From Saturnia japonica (Eukaryota; Arthropoda; Insecta; Lepidoptera; Saturniidae), in contig CM065307.1 in assembly GCA_033032175.1 (NCBI GenBank), positions 5,270,001 to 5,334,000 on the forward strand: 64,000 nucleotides of DNA. Reading direction: 5' to 3'. The notes under the pieces are model-generated. The model did not search any database. It worked only from the letters and a program-made list of their open reading frames with translations, and was not told where the DNA came from. Position 1 is the stretch's first letter. Each line of letters opens with the position of its first letter. Shown piece by piece: positions 21,721 through 32,090 of the stretch. The position numbers and the translations under genes were made by a program.

Positions 21721-24700
21721 ATGACAGATTTTGGAAATGGGAATAATGTAAACACAGTTAGCGTGAATAAAAAATTAGACGTTTTCCAAGGAGGTAACAT
21801 GAGTTCGAGCCTACCAACAATGGAGAAACTTGATGGTAGTACTGATTATAACACGTGGAAGTTCATGATAGAACTTTACTTAATCCATGAAGATTTGTGG
21901 GAGTATACGATGACAACACCGGCTGCAAGTGATATCTCAAGCTGTAAAAGGGATCAAAAGGCCAGAGCAAAAATCTGCTTGATGGTGAAGGCACATTGTT
22001 TGGTCCACGTTCGCCATGCGAAGTTTGCAAAGGAGGCATGGGATGCTCTAAAGGCTGCTTTCGAGGATAAGGCCTGAATAATCGATGCAAACTACTTTCG
22101 AAATTGGTGAACTACGTAACGGCCATGATGATTGTAGCGCAGCAGCTTCATGATCTTGGCAAGGATGTAGACGATGAACTACTTGCAACCTTGATGCTAC
22201 AGAGGTTAACGGAGACATTCCAACCCATGAGACTAGCAATAGAAAACACAAATATAGAATTAACCACTGATCACGTAAAAGCTAAGCTGTTTCAAATGGA
22301 GGACGCCTATCAAGCAGGTTCGAGTACTGCGACGAATGCTTTGCAAGCTAAAAACAAAAGTAAAAACAATAAGCAACAAAAGTGGAGTGCGACCAAATTT
22401 CGTACGATAAAATGCTTCATCTGTGATGGGCCTCACAAAGCGAAAGATTGTCCAAAGAACCCAAAGTCTAAGAAGGATGCTTTGACGTCATTGGCGATGG
22501 CGACTACAGGGAAACAAAGATCTGGAGATTGGATACTTGACTCTGGAGCCTCTAACCATATGACGAACAGAAGAGATTGGTTAACGGACTTTAAAAAATT
22601 AGACAAAGAAGTAGAGGTAGCTTGTGCAAATGGAGAAACGGTATTTGGTAAGGCAGTTGGTAATGTGGTTAATGAGAAGATGGGTGTTTCAATAAGAGGT
22701 GTAATGTATGTACCTGGGTTAGCAGCTAACCTACTGAGTGTGAGCACAATCGTTAGTAGAAACCTTGTTCTAATATTCGATAAAACTGGCTTTAAGATTA
22801 TGAAAGCAGATGGATGTAAGGTTACTGGTGAAGTTTCTCATGCAGGTATTGTAGAGAATGGTGTTTATAAGATAAAATATTGTTCACAGGAAGTAGCTAT
22901 GGCTTCAACAGATTGTAATCAAATGATGTTATGGCACAGGCGAATGGGACACCTAGGGGTACGAAATCTTATATTACTTATGGATAAGATGGTGCAAGGA
23001 GTAAGTTTTTCCAAGACTATTTGTAAGCTAGAGTGTGAAGCATGTGTTATGGGAAAACAGACAAAGCAGCCATTCAAGAAAACTGGTGCCAGCAGGGCAA
23101 AGGAGGTATTGGGTTTAATTCACACTGACGTGTGTGGACCTATGAGTGAGAAGTCATACGGAGGGTATCGATATTTTCTCACATTCATTGATGACCTCAC
23201 TAGGATAACGTTTGTTTATTTCTTGAGGAATAAAGGAGAGGTATTTGAGAAGTTTTCTGAATTCGTAAAACTAGTGGAGCGTCAAACTGGAAAGAAGTTG
23301 AAAATTATTAGATCCGATAATGGCAAGGAATTTGTAAACAGGCGGATGGATGAGTTTTGTAAAGCAAGGGGAATACGTCATCAACTCACAGTGGAATATA
23401 CACCCGAACATAATGGAGTTGCCGAACGAGCTAACAGAACCATCACTGAGAAAGCTAGAACTATGCTGGAAGAAGCTGGTTTAGGTAGACAGCTGTGGGC
23501 TGAAGCAGTTAATACTGCAGTGTATTTGAAAAACCGATCACCAACTGTAGCTGTGAAAAATATGACGCCAGAAGAGGCGTGGACTGGAAGTAAGGTAGAT
23601 CTGAGCTTCCTCAGAGTATTTGGGTGCAAGGCTTACCTTCATATTCCAGACCAAAAACGAAAAAAATGGGACAGTAAAAGCAAATAATTGATTCATGTTG
23701 GATACTGTCAAGAAACAAAAGGTTACCGTTTAGTTGATCCAGCGACGGGTGAGCTGCATAAGGGCAGAGATGTTGTGTTCTTCGAGAATCAAAAATACGT
23801 AAGCAAAAGAGAAGTACCTATAGAGCAAGATGTTCAACTGACAGAGGCTATACTCGAAACAGAGAGTGTTTCAGAAACTACTGACAAGGAAGAGGTTCAG
23901 GACATGAGTGTCCCACAGGAACGAGATGGAAATGATGCAGAGACGAAGCAAACGGCTTCTAAAAACGAAATTATTGAGATTGATGATGACGAGTGGGCAA
24001 CTTCTGATGAAAGAGAGGAATCAGATGTTGAGGATATCTCGTCACATCTAGACAATGAGGTGTCAGATAGAAGATACCCATTGCGAGAAAGGAATGCAAA
24101 ACAGTTTCCAGATTTTGTAACTTACCAAGCTGCTACTGCATTTCAGAACCCTTTAACCGTTCAGGAAGCACTTTCCCGAGAGGATGCAGCTAACTGGAAG
24201 GTTGCAATTGAGGAGGAGCTTGAGGCTCTTAAGAAAAACAAAACTTGGATACTTGTGAAACCACCGAGATCGTGTAACATAGTTGATTCGAAATGGTTAT
24301 TTCGAATTAAAGAAGAGGCGGGGGGAAAGACTCGTTATAAGGCACGACTCGTTGCGAGAGGTTTTAGTCAACGCAGAGGCTTTGACTACTTTGAAACTTT
24401 TTCACCTGTGGTACGACACAGTTCGTTAAGAGTTTTAATAGCTTTAGCAGTTAATATGAATCTAAAAATTGAACAAATGGATGTTAAATCGGCTTTCCTG
24501 AATAGAGATCTAAGAGAAACTGTATATATGAAACAACCGGAGGGGTTTGAGATAGATGGCAAGGAGGATTGTGTCTGTCTTTTACAAAAGTCACTATATG
24601 GTCTGAAGCAGGCTCCACGTATGTGGAATATGAAGCTTCATTCTGCATTAATAAGATTGAAATTCAGACGGTCTGAGAATGAGCCATGTGTTTACATGCA

Positions 24701-25683
24701 GTCACAAGGTGTTAATGTGATAATTATTGCTGTGTATGTTTATGACATCCTGATTTTTTGGAACAATGAGCAGGAAATGCTCAAAGTTAAGAGAGAATTG
24801 GAGTCCAGCTTTGAAATGAAAGACCTAGGTAAGGCTGAATTAATGTTAGGAATTCATATTGTACAAGATGTCAACGGGATTAAGCTGCATCAGAAGAATT
24901 ATGTGGAGAAGCTGTTAAAAACGTACAATATGGAGGATTGCAAATCTGTTGTCACACCAGCTGTACCCGGCCAAAGACTAGAAAAGTCTAGACATGCCTG
25001 GAAACCAAATGAGAAGATCCCATATCGAGCTTTAATAGGATCACTTATGTATTTGGCGATTTGTACACGGCCTGATATAGCTCATGTGGTGAATTATTTG
25101 AGCCAGTTCAATGAGAGCTACGAGGAGCAACATTGGATTGCAACTAAAAGGGTACTCCGGTATCTAAAAGGTACAAAGACTCTTGGCTTGAGATACTTAA
25201 GAGAAACGCAAAGAGATTCTTTTAGGTTATACTGATGCTGATTACGCAGGAGATAGCGATCGCCGTTCGTATTCGGGCTCAGTGTTCCTTATTCAAGGAG
25301 GAGTTGTTTCGTGGCAGAGCACTAAACAACGTACAGTTGCTCTTAGTACGGCTAAGGCTGAATACGTCTCATTATCGGAGGCAACTAAGGAAGCTGTATT
25401 CTTAAGGCAATTTATAGCAGAGATTACTGGTCAAAAGGACCAAAAAGCTATAACAATTTTTTCAGATAGCCAATCAGCAATAGCCATAGCAAGCAATCCA
25501 GTGCATCATCAACGTACTAAACATGTAAACATCAGATATCATTTTATACGCAATGTGATTGAGTCTGATATTATAAAATTAGAATATCGAGAAACTGACA
25601 AGATGATTGCAGATGTCTTAACCAAACCTCTATCTAGAGGCAAATTTAAATGGTGTGTGAATGGTATGGGATTGTGTGTATGA
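21721..25683 (+). pseudogene. Copia gag-pol polyprotein, broken
   Basis: Gag starts at ATG 21721; a frameshift and stop at 22074 separate it from 22104-23687, which has the CCHC knuckle CFICDGPHKAKDC, the protease motif WILDSGASNHMT, and the integrase core (HTDVCGPM, IRSDNGKEF, then E of EHNGVAERANRT). A stop at 23685-23687 precedes 23688-25235 with the RVT_2 reverse transcriptase (WKVAIEEE…, MDVKSAFLN). The polymerase box reads YVYDILIF where YVDD is expected, so one catalytic Asp is Tyr. A frameshift near 25225-25235 leads into RNase H (TDADYAGDS, STAKAEYVSLSEA). At least four independent lesions make it non-functional, although the LTRs are still similar. Confidence 0.9.
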
Positions 25684-25740
25684 AACCATATGAGTGTTGT
25701 CCTTAGCATTTAAGTATGTATGCATGAGATTAAGGAGGAG

Positions 25741-25907
25741 TGTTGAAGCAAAGAGGCTTTGTTGTGAAACGAATATAATCTCTTTGCATATCATTGTATG
25801 TTTTTACTTCATATAAAAACAATTTGTTTTAAATGTTTGTCAAAAAAATGTCAAGTGAGAAAAATATAATATAATGTTTTGAGATACAAATATATATTTT
25901 TCTAACA
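25741..25907 (+). repeat. Copia 3' LTR
   Basis: TGTTGAAGC…CTAACA, 167 bp, followed by the target duplication GTATA at 25908-25912. Confidence 0.9.
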
Positions 25908-25910
25908 GTA

Positions 25911-26083
25911 TATAGTAAGACAACCCGTCCCTAGTACTTCCAGACGCCGTAATATACGTCTCCCTAAAAAGAGAAGAACTAACTACCTATGCATATACAA
26001 CCTACATAGAGTAATCATAGTATCTAGACGGGAGACGTATATCACGGCGTCTGGAAGTACTAGGGCCGGGTTGTCTTACTATA
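25911..26083. repeat. Palindromic 173-bp block (53-bp arms)
   Basis: Left arm TATAGTAAGACAACCCG… through GACGCCGT.ATATACGTCTCCC and right arm (reverse strand) TATAGTAAGACAACCCGGCC… match nearly completely, with a 65-bp AT-rich spacer. If the Copia insertion is removed, the block follows the gypsy polypurine tract directly, so it could be the gypsy 3' LTR or two opposed LTR ends; alternatively it is a MITE. It can form a long hairpin. Confidence 0.7.
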
Positions 26084-26517
26084 AAAGTAATAATTCAATG
26101 GCTCTTTTGTTACTTTCTATACTTAGCCACTTCTAGCTACTATTTCAGGTATTCGATTTCCTAAACCTAGCCACATTTACGGTACGATTAAGCTACTAGA
26201 TTCTTTGCCAAGGTGGCAACACTGGAAATATTATTAAAAAAAAAATGTCTTCGTTGTAAATGTAATCAATAGCAATTGTCACCTGGTTATTGGTCTATGA
26301 TTGTCACAGAGTACTTTTGTTTATAGGAGAAGCAGTTGTCTTGTCTTGTAAATAGTTACGATTAGGATACGGAGATCAATATCTATACTGTATACCTACA
26401 CTGAACTACATTTCCATGAGTATAAGTTCTGTGATTAACCAGCGAAAGAGAAGTACCTTTTCACACATTACTTAATCTACACTCGATGAAACCAGAATAA
26501 TAAATAAATAACAAAAA
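26084..26517 (+). promoter_or_regulatory. 5' flank and 5' UTR region of the SGSM3-type gene
   Basis: About 430 bases without coding potential or recognised repeat lie between the palindromic block and the start codon, presumably holding promoter and 5' UTR. No TATA box can be singled out. The start context is AACAAAAAATGG, a good insect Kozak context. Confidence 0.4.
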
Positions 26518-28908
26518 ATGGATTTAGCTAAATCTTTGTTTAGTTCACGAGATCACGTCGGTTATGTTGGGCGTGAAGATCATGACCGTAAAATCAGCGC
26601 TGCGCTAGCAGACGATGACCCAGAAGATGTAATAGACGCTATACGTGGACTTAATATTGCCGATGAACTGCTCCCAGCACCAGGTGGACCGTTCTCGGCT
26701 TTAACTCCGAGTATGGTACCTCAAGATATCATGGCAAAGTTGGCACAGCCTGAATCTGAGGGTCATGGCGGCGGACTTCCAGATTACAGATTTGATGAGT
26801 TTGGCTTTTGCGTTGATGATGAGGAAGGAGCGGATCAAAGTTCAGATAAATTGTTAACAAACATGCTCATTGAAGATGATCAACACCATTTACAGTGGGA
26901 ATTCTATAGTAAAGAAATTAGTTTTTCTGAAAGGGAAGGTAAATTAGAGAAGACAGATAAACTACAGAAGATGGTAAAAGATGGAGTCCCTCATTCTCTT
27001 CGACCACAGGTTTGGATGCATTTATGTGGTGCTAATAAAAAAAGAGTATCAACAGAAATCACATATCATGATATAGTACGTGCTTCTAGTGATGATGGCT
27101 TAGTTACAAGCAAGCAGATTGAAAAAGATTTGGTTCAGATATTACCGAACAATGTTTGTTTTTCACATCCAACAAGTACTGGAGTGCCTAGACTACGTAG
27201 AATTCTAAGGGCACTAGCATGGCTTTACCCAGACATTGGATACTGTCAAGGAACAGGCATGATTGCAGCATCTTTGTTACTTTTAATGGAAGAAGAAGAT
27301 GCATTTTGGATTATGTGTACTACTGTGGAAGATCTTTTACCTGCATCATATTATTCATCTACATTAATTGGTATACAGGCTGATCAGAAAGTTTTGAGAA
27401 GCCTCATTTCAACATATCTACCTGGCATCGACCAAGTATTAAATGCCCATGACATAGAACTATCTCTTATTACTATGCATTGGTTTTTGACATTGTATGC
27501 TAATGTTGTCCATATAAAAATTTTACTAAGAATTTGGGATCTCTTTTTCTTAGATGGTTCTCTAGTTCTGTTTAAAGTAACATTAGCAATGTTAAAAATT
27601 AAAGAGAACAGATTTAATGAAATATCAAATTCAGCCCAAATTTTTAATGCTCTGTCGGATATACCTGGAGAAATTAATGATGTTGAACTGTTGATAAAAA
27701 CTATTGATGAAGTTTGTGGTGATACTCTCAGTCCCACTTTGATAGATACACATAGAAGGCGGCATCTTGCCTACTTGATGGCTGACCAAGGAGCTCTAGT
27801 TGGTGATCCTAGTGCAGTACCTAATTTACCCAAACAGCAATTACAGAGACGTCAAATAAAGAAAAATAAATCAGTTATCCAAACAATACTCTTTGGAGAA
27901 GATAGCAACAATGAGGATGCAGTTTCAAAAAATGTAAAGCAAACTGAAATACTTGTTGATCTAAGAGAAGCAATCTTACAAGTAGCTCGCCACTTTCTAG
28001 CTTTAGAACCACAACTGTCTTCTGAGGTGCAGTTAACAGCTGATTATACTATGCAGAGTCATGCAGCTGATAGAGAAAGATATGTTAATGTTTCAAGAAG
28101 CAAAAGGCGACGTGCCAAAGCTCTTTTAGATTTTGAGAGAAGAGATGGAGATGAATTGGGATTCAGGAAAAATGATGTTATTGAAGTCATCAGCTCTAGA
28201 GATGAACATTGTTGGATTGGTGAATTAAATGGACTAAGAGGCTGGTTCCCAGCCAGGTTTGTGAAGTTGTTAGATGAAAAAGGAGTCAAATACAGCAGGG
28301 CTGGAGATGATTCTGTAACGGAAAAAGCTGCTCATTTAGTAAGAGGTGTACTTGCTCCTGCTTTTAAAAGAGTCCTATTACATGGTATCAAAAGGCCCAG
28401 TTTCCTTGATGGGCCATGTCATCCATGGTTGTTTATAGAAGAAGCATCATCTCGAGAAGTTGAAAAAGATTTTAACTCAGTTTACAGCCGCCTTGTGCTG
28501 TGTAAAACATATCGATTGGATGAAGATGGAAAAGTATTAACACCTGAAGAGTTATTATACAGATGTGTGCAAGCTATAAATTTGTCCCACGATAATGCTC
28601 ATGCTCAGATGGATGTAAAACTACGTACATTGGTTTGCATGGGTCTTAATGAGGAAGCATTACATTTATGGCTAGAAGTCTTATGCTCATGTGTAGATGT
28701 GGTGCAAAAGTGGTATCATCCTTGGTCCTTTATAAACTCTCCAGGTTGGGTACAAATAAAATGTGAATTACGTATCTTGTCACAATTTGGATTCAACTTG
28801 AATCCAGATTGGGAACTCCCTTTAAAGAAAGATACGCAAAACCAACCCTTAAAAGAAGGAGTCAGAGATATGCTTGTAAAACATCATTTATTTTCATGGG
28901 ACCTGTAA
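26518..28908 (+). CDS. SGSM3: SGSM3-type TBC-SH3-RUN protein (Rab GTPase-activating family), single exon
   Basis: The 796-residue ORF starts MDLAKSLFSSRDHVGYVGRE and has no introns. Domains in order: TBC (about 150-365, GVPHSLRPQVWMHLCGA to RIWDLFFLDGSLVLFKV), SH3 (about 530-590, AKALLDFERRDGDELGF…WFPARFVKLL) and RUN (about 605-795). That order is specific to SGSM3 (RUTBC3/CIP85); the Drosophila counterpart is CG12241. TBC domains stimulate GTP hydrolysis by Rab proteins with an Arg finger in IxxDxxR and a Gln finger in YxQG. The Gln finger is present (YCQG, Q244), but the Arg finger position reads Gln (IEKDLVQ, Q207, codon CAG). SH3 and RUN domains support protein and small-GTPase contacts in membrane traffic. 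Length and domain content suggest a complete, expressed gene. Confidence 0.92.
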   Translation: MDLAKSLFSSRDHVGYVGREDHDRKISAALADDDPEDVIDAIRGLNIADELLPAPGGPFSALTPSMVPQDIMAKLAQPESEGHGGGLPDYRFDEFGFCVDDEEGADQSSDKLLTNMLIEDDQHHLQWEFYSKEISFSEREGKLEKTDKLQKMVKDGVPHSLRPQVWMHLCGANKKRVSTEITYHDIVRASSDDGLVTSKQIEKDLVQILPNNVCFSHPTSTGVPRLRRILRALAWLYPDIGYCQGTGMIAASLLLLMEEEDAFWIMCTTVEDLLPASYYSSTLIGIQADQKVLRSLISTYLPGIDQVLNAHDIELSLITMHWFLTLYANVVHIKILLRIWDLFFLDGSLVLFKVTLAMLKIKENRFNEISNSAQIFNALSDIPGEINDVELLIKTIDEVCGDTLSPTLIDTHRRRHLAYLMADQGALVGDPSAVPNLPKQQLQRRQIKKNKSVIQTILFGEDSNNEDAVSKNVKQTEILVDLREAILQVARHFLALEPQLSSEVQLTADYTMQSHAADRERYVNVSRSKRRRAKALLDFERRDGDELGFRKNDVIEVISSRDEHCWIGELNGLRGWFPARFVKLLDEKGVKYSRAGDDSVTEKAAHLVRGVLAPAFKRVLLHGIKRPSFLDGPCHPWLFIEEASSREVEKDFNSVYSRLVLCKTYRLDEDGKVLTPEELLYRCVQAINLSHDNAHAQMDVKLRTLVCMGLNEEALHLWLEVLCSCVDVVQKWYHPWSFINSPGWVQIKCELRILSQFGFNLNPDWELPLKKDTQNQPLKEGVRDMLVKHHLFSWDL

Positions 28909-29147
28909 TAGCTTTATACCTCATAGGTTAGCTTAAATTTGTTTTGTACAGTATTTTAAATAATTGATATTTCACTTATACATCATTTTTAGTAATAGTA
29001 CTTAGGTATAGACCTAAATGCCTAGATTTTTATTATAAAATATATATTTTACATACATTAATATTATAATATGCTAAAATGAAAGTATCAAATTATTGTT
29101 TATTTCTTCTATCTGCCATATGTCCTGAATGTATTATGTTAATGCTA

Positions 29148-29153
29148 AATAAA
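29148..29153 (+). terminator. Poly(A) signal of the SGSM3-type gene
   Basis: AATAAA in GCTAAATAAAGTTAG, 240 bases after the stop codon. An upstream TATAAAATAT tract (29035-29050) lacks a consensus hexamer, so this is the first good signal. Confidence 0.6.
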
Positions 29154-29181
29154 GTTAGATCTCATTTAAAAACAACTAATA

Positions 29182-29374
29182 CACACTATGCTGACAGGTT
29201 TGTCGCCGGAATATACTCCAGAGGTCGACAGTAAGCATCATTTGAGCTGTGACAATTGCCTGCAAGGCACGGTAGATTCTTTTTTGCGGCAAGCTCGCAG
29301 GGATAGACAACAATTATGTATGTCGCCAGGCTTGTCGGCGGCGTACCCGGCGGCTGAACCGCCACCGTAGTGTG
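29182..29374. mobile_element. 193-bp GC-richer MITE flanked by TA
   Basis: Left end CACACTATGCTGACAGGTT and right end (reverse strand) CACACTACGGTGGCGGTTC share the first 16 bases with four mismatches; both ends touch TA. The inside is GC-rich with GTCGCCGG/GTCGGCGG words. ORFs on both strands are by-products of this composition. Confidence 0.5.
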
Positions 29375-29631
29375 TAGTAGACTTTTAACTTGCATAATTA
29401 AAAGCTTAATTAATTAAAGTTATTGTTTTACTGGTAATTATATATGTCATGTGATTTGATGAGCAGGCACCTACCTACATATGGAAAAATGTTAGAGTAA
29501 CAGGTTTTTTTGAATTTATGTCTCGGTTGACGGAAGCGTTATCACGAAATCATAAAATAGCTGAAACCAATACAAAGGTGTACTCTAAACTCCACTCGCG
29601 ATTAGCAATTATTAATTCTGGAATCGTATAG

Positions 29632-30102
29632 TCTGTACAAATAATAAAACTAAAGTGTCTGTTTTTTACTAGATGCATATGAAAGTAGTTATTTATATAC
29701 GATAAATGTAACAAAAAACCAATTTTAGAAAATTTTTGGCTGTCTGTTTGTTACGAGTAATCTCCGAAAACGGTTGGACGGGAATTTCACTGATAGATAG
29801 CCAATGTTATAGGGAGTAACTTAGGCTACTTTTATTTTAGAAAAAGAATTTGGGTTCCGCACAAATAAATAAAAAAACTGGTAATGGTGAATTAATTCGG
29901 GCGCTTAAATGGCTTACGCTGAGTAAACCATAAGGGGTATAGAAAATATTTGCAGGCATAAAAAAGTCAGGGTGAGTATACGTGTTTTTTAAGGGAAACC
30001 ACAATAAGCATTTTCGTCTTTAAAATAGCCGGGAGCAGGGGAGCAAGATTTGCGCGGGTGCTTTCTGTAGTCCACGTGAGCGAAGCCACGGGCACAGCTA
30101 GT
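29632..30102 (+). mobile_element. Helitron-like element
   Basis: Begins TCTGTACAAATAATAAAAC, has all family landmarks, and ends CGGGCACAGCTAGT. Compared with 18991-19480 it keeps an extra GGCTACTTTTATTTTAGAAA… block, so the family has at least two internal structures. Confidence 0.6.
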
Positions 30103-30690
30103 TATTAAATAAAATAAGAACAAAGCTCATGTACCATATCATTAATGTTCATTTTCCCGCAGACAACATTCTGCTCTTTCCAGTAGGTAGTCAATAACTA
30201 CCAAAATGGTAGATGAATCTATAGCCTTCAGAGATTGCATATACAACTAAAACGGTGGTCCATCAAACCGTTTCAAAGTTTAACAATCTCAATACCAACA
30301 TCCACATAACATATTAAATAACATATAAACATAAACATTTTAAAATGTTTTCGACATAACCTCGATCCACTTATAGGGATAAAATCAATGCCTAAGTCAA
30401 AGTTTCATCATTTTTTTATTCTTAGGAAAGTGATGAGTTGCAGCATTACTGCAATTTGGAACACGACAACGCGTCATTTTTGTAAAACTTGTACAAATGT
30501 GATATTTTTCATACAATACAGTGTTTTTATGAGACAAATCTCAACTAGCGCCAAACTGACAGTTGCCCGCCCCATTGGTGGATTTTAAAAATATAAGATT
30601 TAAATAGATAACACCCATTGTACATCTATTTACATGAATTTTAGTTTAGTATTATGATAATAAAACTGTATTTACAAGCCTTTTAATATA
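30103..30690. other. Intergenic, nothing recognised
   Basis: AT-rich sequence without element ends or supported ORFs; a 66-codon ORF at 30388-30588 has no recognisable features. Confidence 0.35.
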
Positions 30691-31165
30691 CAGGGTTATT
30701 GGTAATTCGACAATTTCCGGTTAGATGATAGGGGTGACCATTTGCGATAATTTTAACCCGATATGCATTATGCAAAAGTGAACCATTTTTGAGTTATCCA
30801 AGAGTTAGTAAAGTTTCATAAGGTTTTTTTTAAAGGCATTTTAGTGGAAAGAAATCTCAATATAATATTGTAATAATATAGGTCTTTGTCTCGCATTGTT
30901 AAATTGGGCCGTTAATTGTTGTTTTAATATTGATAAATAACCAGCGTTTAATCGTTTTTATAAATCCGAAGAAAAAATGAGATTTAATATGATTTTTTTT
31001 AAAATAATTTTTTCATGTCGCATTTTTTACGTAATTTGAAAAAAGCTAATAAACATGATAACACAAAAATGTTTCACTTTTGCATAATGCATATGGTGTT
31101 AAAATTATCGCAAATAGTCACCCCTATCACCTCCAACAGGAATTTCTCGAATTACCAATAACCTC
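30691..31165. mobile_element. 475-bp MITE with about 105-bp inverted repeats
   Basis: 30691-30795 (CAGGGTTATTGGTAATTCGA…GCATTATGCAAAAGTGAA) matches the reverse strand of 31060-31165 over about 105 bases. Core words GATAGGGGTGAC and TTTGCGATAATTTTAAC are identical in both arms. The 265-bp centre is AT-rich and non-coding. ATA flanks both ends. Superfamily not assigned. Confidence 0.7.
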
Positions 31166-32090
31166 TATAAAACAGATGAGCTATTACTTCAATGACTATT
31201 AAAAACATCTATCCATTGCAAACAGTGAAATCAGTAATTCAAACTCCTGACTGTATCCACCAGATAGTAAGCGGCTACCGTATCCTATGGGGCTCGTAGT
31301 ACCATAGGTATCATTAGCGCGTTGTCGACATTGAAGCCCCCCTACCCTAAGGAGCTCTAAAATCCCTACTCACCAAAGAAACACACCACAAGACTATTCA
31401 GCTGCAATCTCCCATAGAGTGGAAGTACTATTCCACCAGTCAGACAGTGCCAAGTAGAAAGAAATTTGGATTATAAAGATATTTCAGCATGTTATTTTCT
31501 CCATAAGATTTTGTAATATTATGTACATATCATATAATTACGAGAGTTATCACTTACTCAAAAATTCATGGAAGCAAACAAGGCAAAATGAAATCAAATA
31601 ACATATGAACTGTTATACTAAGATCCACCAAACCCTGCAATACACTTGTTTCACACATTGAATTTGCCATGATATTATCTGTTTGTTTTAATATTTGTTA
31701 CATAAATAAATAAAGAAACTAGTTCATAGTATTAATTGACTTGTCTCATAAACTGAGAAATGAAGGGGATTTTATTGATTTAAGAGGTTTTCAATTTATA
31801 AATAATTGACAAACATTGTAATTAACATGGTCATAATAATAATAAACAGATACCTGTTTATCTTAACCCTGGCAATTAAAACACATAATATCAAAATATA
31901 GAACAGAGACAATAAATGTGCTATAGAGATTAAAACTTTCATACCTATTTGAAAGATCAGTTTCTTCAATAATATGCAAATTCAAATAAAACATTTTTAC
32001 AGTTTTAACTTTCTTTAATAAAGTTAAGTCCTTACAAGTAACGCTTTACAAAAGCTTATATGGAATATTCTTGCTTTAAGATAAAGCTTA
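31166..32090. other. Intergenic, downstream of RpLP1
   Basis: 31250-31390 is GC-richer (GTAAGCGGCTACCGTATCC, GAAGCCCCCCTACCC) and may be a decayed LINE tail. On the minus strand ATTAAA at 32019-32014 could be the RpLP1 poly(A) signal, 72 bases after its stop. Confidence 0.4.

Larger units (their letters stand above)
21516..25907 (+). mobile_element. Ty1/copia retrotransposon, full length with both LTRs
   Basis: The 4392-bp element has two 167-bp LTRs (21516-21682 and 25741-25907), both TGTTGAAGC…CTAACA, differing at three positions (T/A near the start, G/C and A/T near the end), about 1.8 percent. GGTTATGTATGCCCAGC follows the 5' LTR at once and resembles the internal initiator-Met tRNA primer site of copia. 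AAGGAGGAG precedes the 3' LTR as polypurine tract. The body is one broken gag-pol reading frame. It is inserted at the 3' boundary of an older gypsy fragment. Confidence 0.9.

Noticed and set aside
29186..29395. Short ORFs on both strands downstream of the SGSM3-type gene
   Set aside because: They fall inside a GC-rich MITE with TA-flanked inverted ends.
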